Notes under the pieces: generated by a model
Database searches by the model: none
What the model was told of the DNA's origin: nothing
What the model saw: the letters and a program-made list of their open reading frames with translations, nothing else
Part shown: positions 17,572-25,833 of the stretch, piece by piece
Numbering within the stretch: position 1 is the stretch's first letter
Layout: the number at the start of each line of letters is the position of its first letter
Program-made: the position numbers and the translations under genes
Assembly (NCBI RefSeq): GCF_013155125.1
Contig: NZ_CP053564.1
Coordinates: 3,355,501 to 3,419,500, forward strand
Reading direction: 5' to 3'
Length of the DNA stretch: 64,000 nt
Source: Pseudonocardia broussonetiae
GTDB lineage: Bacteria > Actinomycetota > Actinomycetes > Mycobacteriales > Pseudonocardiaceae

Positions 17572-18797
17572 CCACCCCCACCTTCGACGTCGTCGTGGTC
17601 GGCGGCGGGATCGTCGGCCTCGCCACCGCGCACGCCGTCGCCCGCACCGGCCGCTCCGTCGCGGTCGTGGAGCGCGAGCCCCGCCTGGCGAACCACCAGA
17701 CCGGCCACAACTCCAACGTCATCCACTCCGGCCTCTACTACGCCCCGGGCGGTCTCAAGGCCCGCCTGGCCGTGGCCGGGTGCGCGGAGACCGTGGCGTT
17801 CTGCCGCGAGCACGACCTGCCCCACCAGGTGTGCGGCAAGCTCGTCGTGGCCACCGAGCCCGAGGAGCTGCCCCGCATGGCGGAGCTCGTGCGCCGGGGC
17901 GCGGCCAACGGCGTCGAGGTCACCGAGCTCGACCAGGCCGGGATGCGGCGGTACGAGCCCAACGTCCGCGGGATCGCCGCGCTGCACGTGCCGTCCACCG
18001 GGATCACCGACTACCGGCTGATCGCGGAGAAGCTCGGCGAGCTCGTCGTCAAGGAGGGAGGGGAGGTCCACACGGGCCGCGCGGTCACCCAGATCGTGCG
18101 CCGCGGCGCCGACGTCGTCGTGCGCACCGAGCGGGGCGACCTGCTCGGCACCCAGGTCGTCGTCTGCGGCGGCCTGCGCTGCGACGAGCTCGCGGTGGCC
18201 TCGGGCGCCGACCCCGGCATCCGGATCATCCCGTTCCGCGGCGAGTACTCCGGCTTCTCCGACCGGGCCGCGGCGCTGGTGAAGGGCCTGATCTACCCGG
18301 TGCCCGACCCCGCGTTCCCGTTCCTGGGCGTGCACGCCACCCGCGGCATCGACGGCCACGTCCACGCCGGCCCCAACGCCGTGCTGGCGCTGGCGCGCGA
18401 GGGCTACTCCTGGGGCACGGTCAAGCCCAAGGAGTTCCTGTCGACGATCGCCTACCCCGGCATGCTGCGGATCGCGCGGACGCACTGGAAGTACGGCTTC
18501 GGCGAGATGCACCGGTCGCTGTCGAAGAAGGCGATGGTCAAGCAGATCCAGCGGATGCTGCCCGACGTGCAGGCCTCCGACCTCTCGCCCGCGGGCGCCG
18601 GGGTGCGGGCGCAGGCCGTGAAGCGCGACGGCACGCTCGTCGACGACTTCCTGTTCGTCGACCAGGGCTCCGGCGCCGGCTCGGTGCTGCACGTGCTCAA
18701 CGCGCCCTCGCCGGCCGCCACCGCGGCGCTGCCGATCGGCCGCGAGATCCTGGAGCGCCTGACGGGCGAGCGCATCGCCCCGCTGGGGGCGGCGTGA
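17568..18797 (+). CDS. lhgO: L-2-hydroxyglutarate oxidase
   Basis: A 409-residue FAD-dependent oxidoreductase of the DAO family, assigned as L-2-hydroxyglutarate oxidase (LhgO), which returns L-2-hydroxyglutarate to 2-oxoglutarate. The FAD fingerprint is VVVGGGIVGLATAHAVA near the N-terminus, followed by HNSNVIHSGLYYAPG, which is typical of the LhgO/L2HGDH group. IIPFRGEYSGF, VHAGPNAVLALAREGY and DFLFVDQGSGAGSVLHVLNA also match. It overlaps the CNNM stop by 4 nt, so the two are coupled. Substrate assignment rests on family resemblance. Confidence 0.9.
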   Translation: MTTPTFDVVVVGGGIVGLATAHAVARTGRSVAVVEREPRLANHQTGHNSNVIHSGLYYAPGGLKARLAVAGCAETVAFCREHDLPHQVCGKLVVATEPEELPRMAELVRRGAANGVEVTELDQAGMRRYEPNVRGIAALHVPSTGITDYRLIAEKLGELVVKEGGEVHTGRAVTQIVRRGADVVVRTERGDLLGTQVVVCGGLRCDELAVASGADPGIRIIPFRGEYSGFSDRAAALVKGLIYPVPDPAFPFLGVHATRGIDGHVHAGPNAVLALAREGYSWGTVKPKEFLSTIAYPGMLRIARTHWKYGFGEMHRSLSKKAMVKQIQRMLPDVQASDLSPAGAGVRAQAVKRDGTLVDDFLFVDQGSGAGSVLHVLNAPSPAATAALPIGREILERLTGERIAPLGAA

Positions 18798-18813
18798 GTG
18801 CGCCTGCGGCACC

Positions 18814-18855
18814 CGTGAGTGGAAAAGAGTGCCAGAGCACTGCTTTTCACTCACG
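18814..18855. repeat. 19-4-19 hairpin repeat, copy 3
   Basis: Left arm CGTGAGTGGAAAAGAGTGC, CAGA loop, right arm ending TTTTCACTCACG. The outer CGTGAGTG and inner AGTGC are conserved, while the middle keeps pairing through different bases or a bulge. It starts 16 nt after the lhgO stop and ends 15 nt before the era start, so it could terminate upstream transcription or structure the era leader. Confidence 0.75.
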
Positions 18856-18870
18856 ACCCCGGTGGGCGTC

Positions 18871-19794
18871 GTGAGGTTCGCCGACGTCCCCGACGGCTAC
18901 CGCTCGGGCTTCGCGTGCTTCGTCGGCCGCCCCAACGCAGGCAAGTCGACGCTGACGAACGCCCTGATCGGGCAGAAGATTGCCATCACGTCGAGCCGGC
19001 CGCAGACGACCCGGCACGCGATCCGGGGCATCCTGCACCGCCCCGACGCGCAGCTGATCGTCATCGACACCCCGGGGCTGCACAAGCCGCGCACGCTGCT
19101 CGGGAGCCGGCTCAACGACGTCGTCCGCGAGACGTGGGCGGAGGTCGACGTCGTGGGCTTCTGCGTGCCGGCCGACGTGCCGGTGGGCCGCGGCGACGAG
19201 TTCATCGTCAACGAGCTGCGCGGGGTCGCGCACCGTACCCCGGTGATCGGCGTCGTCACCAAGACCGACCTCGCCGAGCCCGAGCAGGTGCTGGCCCGGC
19301 TCACCGAGCTCTCCCAGCTCATGGAGTTCGCCGAGATCGTGCCGTGCTCGGCGAAGGACGGGTACCAGACGCAGCTGGTGGCCGACCTGCTCGTCAAGCG
19401 GCTGCCCGAGGGCATGCCGCTCTACCCCGACGGCGACCTCACCGACGAGCCCGAGGAGATCCTCGTCGCGGAGCTGATCCGCGAGGCGTCGCTGGAGGGC
19501 GTGCGCGACGAGCTGCCGCACTCCATCGCCGTCGTCATCGAGGAGATGGCGCCGCGCGAGCGGCACCCCAAGGCCGAGCCGATGCTCAACATCACGGCCA
19601 ACATCTACGTCGAGCGGTCCAGCCAGAAGGGGATCGTGATCGGCAAGGGCGGGGAGCGGCTGCGGCAGGTCGGCACCGACTCGCGCCGCCAGATCGAGGC
19701 GCTGCTGGGCACGAAGGTGTTCCTCGACCTGCACGTGAAGATCGCCAAGGACTGGCAGCGCGACCCCCGGCAGCTCCGCAAGCTGGGCTTCTAG
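18871..19794 (+). CDS. era: GTPase Era
   Basis: A 307-residue Era, the essential GTPase that binds 16S rRNA near its 3' end during 30S assembly. The G domain has G1 GRPNAGKS (about 19-26), G3 VIDTPGLHKPRT and G4 TKTD. The C-terminal KH domain has VIGKGGERLRQVG. GTG 18871 gives the expected N-terminus; in-frame GTG 18862 is possible. No clear RBS is seen, and a hairpin repeat sits just upstream. Confidence 0.96.
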   Translation: MRFADVPDGYRSGFACFVGRPNAGKSTLTNALIGQKIAITSSRPQTTRHAIRGILHRPDAQLIVIDTPGLHKPRTLLGSRLNDVVRETWAEVDVVGFCVPADVPVGRGDEFIVNELRGVAHRTPVIGVVTKTDLAEPEQVLARLTELSQLMEFAEIVPCSAKDGYQTQLVADLLVKRLPEGMPLYPDGDLTDEPEEILVAELIREASLEGVRDELPHSIAVVIEEMAPRERHPKAEPMLNITANIYVERSSQKGIVIGKGGERLRQVGTDSRRQIEALLGTKVFLDLHVKIAKDWQRDPRQLRKLGF

Positions 19795-19836
19795 GGCCTT
19801 GACCTCGAGTCGGGTGCAGGTCCGACACTGGGCCGC

Positions 19837-20220
19837 GTGACCTTCCACGACTTCGAGATCGCCTACCTCCGCAGCCAGGACCTGGGGCGCCTCGCCACGC
19901 AGCGGCCCGACGGGACGCTGCAGAACAGCCCCGTCGGGTTCACCTACAACGCCGAGCTCGGCACGATCGACATCGGCGGCTTCCACAACACCGCGAGCCG
20001 CAAGTACCGCAACGTCGCCGACAACGGGCGGGCGGCGTTCGTCGTCGACGACCTGGCGTCGCGCGACCCGTGGCGCGTGCGGTGCCTGGAGGTCCGGGGC
20101 CGGGCGGAGGTGGTGGGCGACCTCATCCGCCTGCACCCGGCGCGGATCATCAGCTTCGGCATCAGCGAGCCCGACGTCGAGCCGCACGCGCTGACGTCGT
20201 TCTCGCGGGACGTGGCCTGA
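19837..20220 (+). CDS. PPOX-class F420/FMN-dependent oxidoreductase
   Basis: A 127-residue split beta-barrel protein of the pyridoxamine-phosphate-oxidase-like class, similar in size to Rv1155-type F420-binding proteins. LATQRPDGTLQNSPVGFTYN and TASRKYRNVADNGRAAFVVDDL are characteristic. The basic residues of SRKYRN would contact the cofactor phosphate. It probably binds F420 or FMN and reduces a small substrate. The start is a GTG 42 nt after era. The convergent HugZ-like neighbour also has a split barrel, so two related folds face each other. Confidence 0.82.
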   Translation: MTFHDFEIAYLRSQDLGRLATQRPDGTLQNSPVGFTYNAELGTIDIGGFHNTASRKYRNVADNGRAAFVVDDLASRDPWRVRCLEVRGRAEVVGDLIRLHPARIISFGISEPDVEPHALTSFSRDVA

Positions 20221-20224
20221 GGGG

Positions 20225-20959
20225 TCAGGTCGACAGCGCCCGCGCCGCCCGCACCATCTCGACCATCGCCGCGCGCACCTCGTCGGGGGTGTCGACGCGC
20301 CGCGGGAACGCCAGGCGCAGCGGGGCGCCGTCGGCGAGGACCGTGAAGCCGTAGCGGTCGCAGCCCGTCATCTCCGCGGTGGCGGTGTCGGGCCGCTCGC
20401 CGTAGGTGCGGCAGAACGTCACGAGGGCGTCGGCGTGGTCGTCGTTCATGTGCTCGACGATCCGGGCGACGTGCGGCACCAGCGGGTCGGGCTCGGCGGC
20501 CGCGTAGTCCTCCGCGCGCACCCAGCTCATCCGCGCGAACCCGCCGACGTAGCGCACCGAGCCGATCTCCATGCGGTAGATGCGGAAGCCGTGGTCGGTG
20601 CCGATGAAGGCGTCGTGGACGGCGCGGTAGGCCTCCAGCGCGGCGTCGCGCTCGTCGGGGGGCGGCTGGCTGACGTTGCCGACGAGCGTGACGCGAGCCA
20701 GCGACAGGGGGTCGCCGACGTCCTGCTGCGCGACGAGCAGCGACGCGCGGGGGTCGGAGGTGAGGTTGCCGGTGTGCTCGGCCAGGTCGCTGAGCAGCAG
20801 CAACGGCCGGCCGAGCCCGTCGACGGCGTGCGTGACGACCGACCCGAAGGGGAACCCGCCGCGCCCGACGGTGGACAGCGCCCCCGTGTGGACGGTCGCG
20901 GCCAGCGTGCGCGCCCGCTCGGCGTCGGTGGCCTCGGTCGCGCTCTGCGGGGTGCCCAT
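20225..20959 (-). CDS. HugZ-like protein with DUF2470 C-terminus
   Basis: A 244-residue protein with an FMN-binding split barrel (about 15-160; GALSTVGRGGFPFGSVVTHAVDG, LLSDLAEHTGNL) and a C-terminal DUF2470 segment that begins VPHVARIVEHMNDDHADALV. This arrangement occurs in HugZ/HutZ haem-utilisation proteins and in actinobacterial PPOX proteins. The NDDH segment carries the His often linked with haem binding in HugZ. Haem degradation is possible but unproven. I chose ATG 20959. The promoter region is shared with divergent recO. Confidence 0.78.
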   Translation of the reverse strand: MGTPQSATEATDAERARTLAATVHTGALSTVGRGGFPFGSVVTHAVDGLGRPLLLLSDLAEHTGNLTSDPRASLLVAQQDVGDPLSLARVTLVGNVSQPPPDERDAALEAYRAVHDAFIGTDHGFRIYRMEIGSVRYVGGFARMSWVRAEDYAAAEPDPLVPHVARIVEHMNDDHADALVTFCRTYGERPDTATAEMTGCDRYGFTVLADGAPLRLAFPRRVDTPDEVRAAMVEMVRAARALST

Positions 20960-21030
20960 GCGGGCACTCCACCCGGTAAGGGTGCCCTGCGTCAAGTGCG
21001 TGCGCGGCCGGACATCCGTAGGCTCGGAGC

Positions 21031-21810
21031 GTGACCCTGTACCGCGACACCGGCGTGGTGCTGCGCGTGCAGAAGCTCGGCGAGGCCGACCGCATCGTCA
21101 CGATCCTCACGAGCCGCCACGGCAAGGTCCGCGCCGTCGCGAAGGGGGTGCGGCGCACGAAGTCGCGCTGGGGGGCGCGGCTCGAGCCGTTCAACCACGT
21201 CGATGTGCAGTGCTACACCGGGCGCTCGCTCGACATCGTCACGCAGGCCCAGACCGTCGACGCGTTCGGCGCCGGCATCATCGCCGACTACTCCCGGTAC
21301 ACGGCGGGCTGCGCGGTCCTGGAGACCGCCGACCGGCTCGTCGCCGAGGAGGGGGAGCCGGCCGTCCGGGTGTACCTGCTGGTGGTGGGCGCGATCCGGG
21401 CGCTGTCGGCGCGCGAGCGCGACGCGTCCCTGGTGCTCGACGCGTTCTTCCTGCGGGCCATGACCCACGCCGGCTGGGCCCCCGCGATCACCGAGTGCGC
21501 CCGGTGCGCCGAGCCCGGGCCGCACGCCGCGTTCAACATCGCCGCCGGCGGGGCCGTCTGCCCCCGCTGCCGCCCGCCCGGCTCGGTCCTGCCGACGCCC
21601 GAGACCTACCGCCTGCTCGACGCCCTGCTGCACGGCGACTGGGCCACCGCCGACGCCACCGGCCCCGCCACGCGCCGCGACACCAGCGGCCTGGTCGCGG
21701 CGCACCTGCAGTGGCACCTGGAGCGCCAGCTCCGCTCGCTGCCGTTCGTGGAGCGGCGGGCGGCCACGGCGCCCACGCCCGACGGGCCGCTGCCGGTGGC
21801 GCAGGACTGA
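21031..21810 (+). CDS. recO: DNA repair protein RecO
   Basis: A 259-residue RecO, which anneals ssDNA and loads RecA with RecR at gaps. The N-terminal OB fold (about 1-80) reads LYRDTGVVLRVQKLGEADRI and continues into GKVRAVAKGVRRTKSRWGARLEPF. The helical part carries a zinc knuckle CARC...CPRC near residues 156-180. TAGGCT lies 6 nt before the GTG start, which suggests a leaderless mRNA. The stop is 1 nt from the end of the convergent TrmH-like gene. Confidence 0.94.
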   Translation: MTLYRDTGVVLRVQKLGEADRIVTILTSRHGKVRAVAKGVRRTKSRWGARLEPFNHVDVQCYTGRSLDIVTQAQTVDAFGAGIIADYSRYTAGCAVLETADRLVAEEGEPAVRVYLLVVGAIRALSARERDASLVLDAFFLRAMTHAGWAPAITECARCAEPGPHAAFNIAAGGAVCPRCRPPGSVLPTPETYRLLDALLHGDWATADATGPATRRDTSGLVAAHLQWHLERQLRSLPFVERRAATAPTPDGPLPVAQD

Positions 21811-21811
21811 G

Positions 21812-22357
21812 CTAGTCGTCCGGCTCGTCCGTCGCGTCCGCCCACTCCTGGCGCCGCACCTCGTAGGTCGCGATGCTCACCGCCGAGGCCACGTTGAACG
21901 AGCCGACCTTGCCCAGCTGCGGGATGTAGCCGACGCCGTCGCAGGCGTTCAGCATCTCCGTCGACATGCCCCGCGCCTCGTTGCCCACCGCCACGCACAC
22001 GTCGCGGCGCAGGTCGAGCTCGTGCAGCGGCTTCGCGGTGTCGGTGAGCTCCAGCCCGACGACGTGGTAGCCGTCGGCGTGGGCGGCGTCGACGGCCTCG
22101 CGCACCGTCGCGCACCCCCGGACCTGCAGGTACCGGTCGGTGCCCATGGCGAGCTTCTGCGCCTTGGGCGTGGTCGGGTCGGCGGAGCGGCCGATCAGGT
22201 AGAGGTGGTCGACGCCCAGCACGGCGGCCGAGCGCACGATCGCGCCGACGTTGAACGGCGACTCCACGTCCTGCAGCATCAGCCCGACCTGCATGGTCGC
22301 CCGCCGCCGCCACGTGCGGTTCAGGCGCTTGAGCGCGGTGCCTCCGAGCTGCTGCAC
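21812..22357 (-). CDS. TrmH/SpoU-family RNA 2'-O-methyltransferase
   Basis: A 181-residue SPOUT methyltransferase. Motif 1 is [21 protein letters not shown], motif 2 is [13 protein letters not shown], and motif 3 is [22 protein letters not shown], the knot that binds SAM. The N-terminal [11 protein letters not shown] is basic and would contact RNA. TrmH-type enzymes make Gm18 in tRNA, but rRNA targets are also possible. GGAGGT lies 4 nt before GTG 22357, which decides the start. The gene overlaps the 3' end of the upstream methyltransferase by 37 nt, so the two are likely coupled. Confidence 0.87.
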   Translation of the reverse strand: MQQLGGTALKRLNRTWRRRATMQVGLMLQDVESPFNVGAIVRSAAVLGVDHLYLIGRSADPTTPKAQKLAMGTDRYLQVRGCATVREAVDAAHADGYHVVGLELTDTAKPLHELDLRRDVCVAVGNEARGMSTEMLNACDGVGYIPQLGKVGSFNVASAVSIATYEVRRQEWADATDEPDD

Positions 22358-22938
22358 GACACCTCCAGGATGCGGTAGCCCTGCACGGACGTCAGGCGGG
22401 TGGTGGGCCAGCCGCGGCCGGTGAGCCAGTCGGCGAACGAGTCGGACCCCAGGTGCTTGTGCACGACGAGGAACGCGCGGCCCTCGGGCGCCAGGCGGGG
22501 CAGCCAGCGCTCCATCATCCCGTGCAGCACGCCCTTGCCCGAGCGGATCGGGGGGTTGGAGTAGATGCCGGCGAACGCGACGTCGTCGGGCACCTCGTCC
22601 GGGCGGGCGACGGTGACGTTGCCCAGGGCGGCGGCGTTGGCGCGGGTGAGGTCGAGCGCGCGGTCGTTGACGTCGACGGCCCACACCGGCAGCCGGCGGC
22701 GCCGCGTGGCCAGGGTGATCGCGATGGGGCCGTAGCCGCACCCCAGGTCGAGCAGCGGGCCGCGCCGGGGCGGCATCGGGGCGTGCTCGAGCAGGATGCG
22801 GGTGCCGCGGTCGAGCCGGGAGCCGGAGAAGACGCCGCTGTCGGTGGCCAGCGTCAGGTCGACGTCGGGCAGCACGACGCGGACGGAGTCCGGACGGCTC
22901 GGTGTCGAAGGGCTCGACGTGAAGTAGTGCTCCTGCAC
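22321..22938 (-). CDS. Class I methyltransferase, RsmC/RlmG-like
   Basis: A 205-residue SAM-dependent methyltransferase. Motif I is [16 protein letters not shown] (about 65-80), motif II is VWAVDVND, and the catalytic motif IV is [10 protein letters not shown], matching the NPP pattern of N2-guanine rRNA methyltransferases such as RsmC. MQEHYFT and the following sequence agree with small actinobacterial homologues. GTG 22938 lies 34 nt from the divergent uppS start; GATACT sits 7 nt upstream, so this mRNA may be leaderless. Its target nucleotide is not determined. Confidence 0.85.
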   Translation of the reverse strand: MQEHYFTSSPSTPSRPDSVRVVLPDVDLTLATDSGVFSGSRLDRGTRILLEHAPMPPRRGPLLDLGCGYGPIAITLATRRRRLPVWAVDVNDRALDLTRANAAALGNVTVARPDEVPDDVAFAGIYSNPPIRSGKGVLHGMMERWLPRLAPEGRAFLVVHKHLGSDSFADWLTGRGWPTTRLTSVQGYRILEVSCSSSEAPRSSA

Positions 22939-22971
22939 GCCCAGGAGTATCCCCTCCGTAGGGTGCGGGTC

Positions 22972-23751
22972 GTGGTCTCACCCCCGCCGCAGCACCCGAC
23001 GGGCGCGCGCCCCCCGGCGATCCCGCGCGAGCTCGTGCCGAACCACGTCGCCCTCGTGATGGACGGCAACGGCCGGTGGGCCAACGCGCGCGGGCTGCCG
23101 CGGATCGAGGGGCACCGGCGCGGCGAGGCGTCACTGATGGACGTCGCGTGGGGCTGCATCGACGTCGGCGTCCGCTGGCTGTCGGCCTACGCCTTCTCCA
23201 CGGAGAACTGGAAGCGCAGCCCCGACGAGGTGCGCTTCCTCATGGGCTTCAACCGCGACGTCATCCGCCGCCGCGTCGACGAGATGCACGAGCACGGCGT
23301 GCGCGTCCGCTGGGCCGGGCGGCGCCCGCGGCTGTGGCGCAGCGTGATCCGGGAGCTCGAGGTCGCGGAGGAGAAGACGCGCGACAACGATGTCCTCACG
23401 CTGACGATGTGCGTCAACTACGGCGGCCGCGCGGAGATCGCCGACGCGGTGCGCCAGATCGCGCAGCAGGTGGCCGACGGCCGCATCAAGCCCGGCAAGA
23501 TCGACGAGCGGACGATCGCGCGGTACCTCGACGAGCCCGACATGCCCGACGTCGACCTGTTCGTGCGCAGCTCGGGGGAGCAGCGGACGTCGAACTTCCT
23601 GCTGTGGCAGTCGGCCTACGCCGAGATGGTCTTCCTCGACACCCTGTTCCCCGACTTCGACCGCCGCCACCTCTGGCAGGCCGTCGAGATCTACGCCCGG
23701 CGCGACCGCCGCTTCGGCGGCGCGCTCGACACCCCGGAGAGTGCTTCATGA
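22972..23751 (+). CDS. uppS: Z-isoprenyl (undeca/decaprenyl) diphosphate synthase
   Basis: A 259-residue cis-prenyltransferase that condenses isopentenyl diphosphate in Z configuration to make the lipid carrier for cell-wall synthesis. It has [17 protein letters not shown] (Mg-binding Asp), [14 protein letters not shown] and the C-terminal [24 protein letters not shown]. It corresponds to M. tuberculosis Rv2361c, which makes decaprenyl diphosphate, so product length is open. TAGGGT lies 7 nt before GTG 22972, favouring this start over GTG 22963. Its stop overlaps a 25-codon mini-ORF as ATGA. Confidence 0.95.
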   Translation: MVSPPPQHPTGARPPAIPRELVPNHVALVMDGNGRWANARGLPRIEGHRRGEASLMDVAWGCIDVGVRWLSAYAFSTENWKRSPDEVRFLMGFNRDVIRRRVDEMHEHGVRVRWAGRRPRLWRSVIRELEVAEEKTRDNDVLTLTMCVNYGGRAEIADAVRQIAQQVADGRIKPGKIDERTIARYLDEPDMPDVDLFVRSSGEQRTSNFLLWQSAYAEMVFLDTLFPDFDRRHLWQAVEIYARRDRRFGGALDTPESAS

Positions 23752-23825
23752 GCGAGCGTGCGAGCTCGTCATCGACGCAGCAGCCGCGAACGCGGCCGAC
23801 GAGCGACAGCGAGGAGGACTCGTGA
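23748..23825 (+). CDS. 25-codon bridging mini-ORF (MIRU-like element)
   Basis: The ATG overlaps the uppS stop (ATGA), and the TGA stop overlaps the GTG start of the next gene (GTGA). The predicted peptide is rich in Ser, Thr, Gln and Arg and shows no domain. The DNA contains GAGCGAGCGTGCGAGC and ends with AGCGAGGAGG, which serves as the downstream RBS. Small ORFs that interlock with both neighbours in this way define mycobacterial MIRU elements (Supply and colleagues, as I recall). The likeness is in architecture, not sequence. The peptide itself may have no function. Confidence 0.5.
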   Translation: MSERASSSSTQQPRTRPTSDSEEDS

Positions 23826-24208
23826 GCCTGGACGTCGCGCGCAAGGCGCTGGAGAACTACCACGACGTCACCGTCGACGACGACGGCTCGCTCACCTTCG
23901 CCCACGGCGGCGTGCTGTGCGTGGTGCAGGGCATGGACCTGGAGGAGGGCCTGCCCGTCCTCAACCTCATGTGCGTCGTGGCCTGGGACCTGCCGGTCGA
24001 GCAGGACGTGCCCACCCGCATCGCGCTCGGGGCGGGGGAGGGGCTGTTCGGCACGCCGAAGGTCATCCGCGGCGAGCACGGCTGGGACGTCACCCTGCGC
24101 TACGCGTTCCCGGCCAACGGACTGGACGAGAAGGCGATGGGCACGCTGCTCATGCTCGTCGTGAGCAGCGCGTCCGGCCTGCGGGCGGAGCTGGTCGGCT
24201 CCTCCTGA
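23822..24208 (+). CDS. YbjN-family protein of unknown function
   Basis: A 128-residue protein that resembles the YbjN/type III secretion chaperone-like fold: DVARKALENYHDVTVDDDGSL at the N-terminus, then the beta-rich CVVAWDLPVEQDVP and the helix GLDEKAMGTLLMLVVSSASGLRAEL. These proteins are common beside uppS or recO in actinobacteria but have no settled function. A strong AGCGAGGAGG precedes the GTG start, which overlaps the mini-ORF stop. It is probably co-translated with uppS. Confidence 0.65.
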   Translation: MSLDVARKALENYHDVTVDDDGSLTFAHGGVLCVVQGMDLEEGLPVLNLMCVVAWDLPVEQDVPTRIALGAGEGLFGTPKVIRGEHGWDVTLRYAFPANGLDEKAMGTLLMLVVSSASGLRAELVGSS

Positions 24209-24214
24209 CGGGGA

Positions 24215-24871
24215 CTAGACCTCGGCGAGGTGCACGAGCGGCAGCGAGCTGAGCTGCAGCGTGCTCATGTCGCGCGCGACGCCCAGCACCTTGTTCTGCG
24301 CCTCCTGCATGCGGCCGTCGATGTAGCCCGAGAGCGAGTAGGCGATGCGGCCCAGCAGGCGCACGGTGGTGTCGTCGACGATCGGGCGCGGCGCCGAGAC
24401 GACCGCGACCCCCATCAGCGAGCCGTCGTTGGCCTGCGCCGCGCCGATGGTGAACGCCTCGCGCGGGTTGACGTGCCGCGAGGCGTAGTGGTCGCGCAGC
24501 TTCTTGAGCATGGAGTGGAAGTCGGCCGCGGTGATCTCGGTGCCCGGCAGCTCCAGCTCCTTGACGTCGTCGTCGGAGAGGATGCCGATGCGGGCTGAGA
24601 AGCAGCGGACGTAGCCGATCAGCGCGCCCGTCCACAGCGCCTCGACCAGCGCGTCGTCGGTGGCGACCTGGACGGGACCGGCGTCGGGCGCGGCGAGCGC
24701 GGTGACGAGGTGCTCGCAGCAGCGCAGCACGTACTGGAGGTCCTCGAAGACCGCCGCCAGCTGCGCGAGCTCCTCGGACTCGGGGGCGTCGAGCTTGCGG
24801 ACCGCGTTCGGGGAGGCCCCGTTCGTCTCGTCCGCAGCGGCCTCGTCGCCGTTGGTTCCGGGCTCACTCAT
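24215..24871 (-). CDS. Conserved hypothetical protein
   Basis: A 218-residue protein I do not recognise. The first 30 residues are acidic and Asn/Glu-rich, probably disordered. The rest is alternating helix and strand: LAQLAAVFEDLQYVLRCCEHL, a segment ending GYVRCFSARIG, then DFHSMLKKLRDHYASRHVNPREA and GVAVVSAPRPIVDD. No catalytic motif, signal peptide or membrane segment is evident. GGAGACG precedes the ATG. It sits between the uppS-ybjN operon (convergent) and the metal regulators, with 100 nt to zur. Confidence 0.7.
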   Translation of the reverse strand: MSEPGTNGDEAAADETNGASPNAVRKLDAPESEELAQLAAVFEDLQYVLRCCEHLVTALAAPDAGPVQVATDDALVEALWTGALIGYVRCFSARIGILSDDDVKELELPGTEITAADFHSMLKKLRDHYASRHVNPREAFTIGAAQANDGSLMGVAVVSAPRPIVDDTTVRLLGRIAYSLSGYIDGRMQEAQNKVLGVARDMSTLQLSSLPLVHLAEV

Positions 24872-24971
24872 GGGGGACGTCTCCTTGCTTCCACCTGCGA
24901 CATCGACCGTGCAGGAGCCGGACGTTAACGCCGCACCCGATATCCGGATGACTCAGTCTGAGACGCAGGTC

Positions 24972-25400
24972 TCACACCGCCGCGGAGCAGTCGCGGCACA
25001 GCCCGAAGATCTCCGCGGTGTGGCTGAGCTCGGAGAACCCGTGCTGCTCGGCGACGCGCTGGGCCCAGCTCTCGACGTCGGGTCCCTCGATCTCGACGGT
25101 CGCCCCGCAGCGCCGGCAGACGAGGTGGTGGTGGTGGTGCGCGGACTCGCAGCGCCGGTACACCGCCTCGCCCGACCCCGTGCGCAGGACGTCGACCTCG
25201 CCGGCGTCGGCCAGGTTCTGCAGCGTCCGGTAGACCGTCGTCAGGCCGATGCCGTCGCCCGCGCGGCGCAGCTCCTCGTGGATCTCCTGAGCGGAGCGGA
25301 AGTCGTCGAGCCGGTCGAGCAGGGCCGACACGGCGGCCCGCTGGCGGGTGGCCCGCAGGACGCGCGTCGCGGGGCCGTGCTGGGCGGTCGGCTGGGTCAC
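24972..25400 (-). CDS. zur: Fur-family zinc regulator Zur
   Basis: A 142-residue Fur-family metalloregulator. The N-terminal winged helix includes RATRQRAAVSALL, FRSAQEIHEEL and TVYRTLQNLADAGEVD. The C-terminal dimerisation domain has HHHHHLVCRRCG and GLCRDCS, the two CxxC pairs of a structural zinc site. Its position directly behind an ArsR/SmtB gene matches the M. tuberculosis smtB-zur (Rv2358-Rv2359) operon, so zinc-dependent repression is the likely role rather than iron sensing. The GTG start overlaps the smtB stop (GTGA). Confidence 0.9.
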   Translation of the reverse strand: MTQPTAQHGPATRVLRATRQRAAVSALLDRLDDFRSAQEIHEELRRAGDGIGLTTVYRTLQNLADAGEVDVLRTGSGEAVYRRCESAHHHHHLVCRRCGATVEIEGPDVESWAQRVAEQHGFSELSHTAEIFGLCRDCSAAV

Positions 25401-25744
25401 CGGCCCTCCTCCGCGTGCGCCACGGCGTCGACGACGATGTGGGCGAGGTGGTCGTCGACCAGCGAGTACAGGACCTCGCGGCCGTGCCGCTCGCCGTGCA
25501 CGACCCCGGCGGACTTGAGGACGCGCAGGTGCTGGCTGATCAGCGGTTGGGTGACGCCGAGCGCGTCGACGAGGTCGTGCACGCAGCGCGGCGACTCGTG
25601 CAGCTGCAGCACGATCGCGATCCGCACCGGCGCGGCGAGCGCGCGCAGCAGGTCGCCCGCGGCCTCCAGCGTGCGCGGCGTGCGCACCGGGGCGGGCGCG
25701 GCCCGTCCGGCCTCGTGCGCGGAGTCCTCGGCCACGATCGACAT
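25397..25744 (-). CDS. smtB: ArsR/SmtB-family zinc-sensing repressor
   Basis: A 115-residue ArsR-family winged-helix repressor: LLRALAAPVRIAIVLQLHE, the recognition helix GVTQPLISQHLRVLKSAGVV, the wing RHGREVLYSL, and a C-terminal helix DDHLAHIVVDAVAHA. DDHLAHIVVDAVAH carries Asp and His residues of the alpha5 zinc site of the SmtB type. Zinc should release it from DNA and de-repress zur. I chose ATG 25744 over ATG 25807 because the 63 nt between them contain a palindrome that looks like an operator. It is divergent from the monooxygenase-like gene. Confidence 0.87.
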   Translation of the reverse strand: MSIVAEDSAHEAGRAAPAPVRTPRTLEAAGDLLRALAAPVRIAIVLQLHESPRCVHDLVDALGVTQPLISQHLRVLKSAGVVHGERHGREVLYSLVDDHLAHIVVDAVAHAEEGR

Positions 25745-25777
25745 CGGTGTTCCCCATCCTGCGGCCCGCCAGTCGGT

Positions 25778-25790
25778 ATCGAGTATCGAT
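25778..25790. promoter_or_regulatory. Palindrome upstream of smtB, candidate operator
   Basis: ATCGA-GTA-TCGAT is a perfect palindrome of 13 nt, unusually AT-rich for this chromosome, located 34 nt upstream of the proposed smtB start and between it and the divergent gene. Metal-sensing ArsR proteins bind such short palindromes and autoregulate. Binding is inferred from position. Confidence 0.35.
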
Positions 25791-25833
25791 GTCGGCCGCG
25801 CCCCCATGGTAGGCCCGCAGTACGTTCGCGGTC

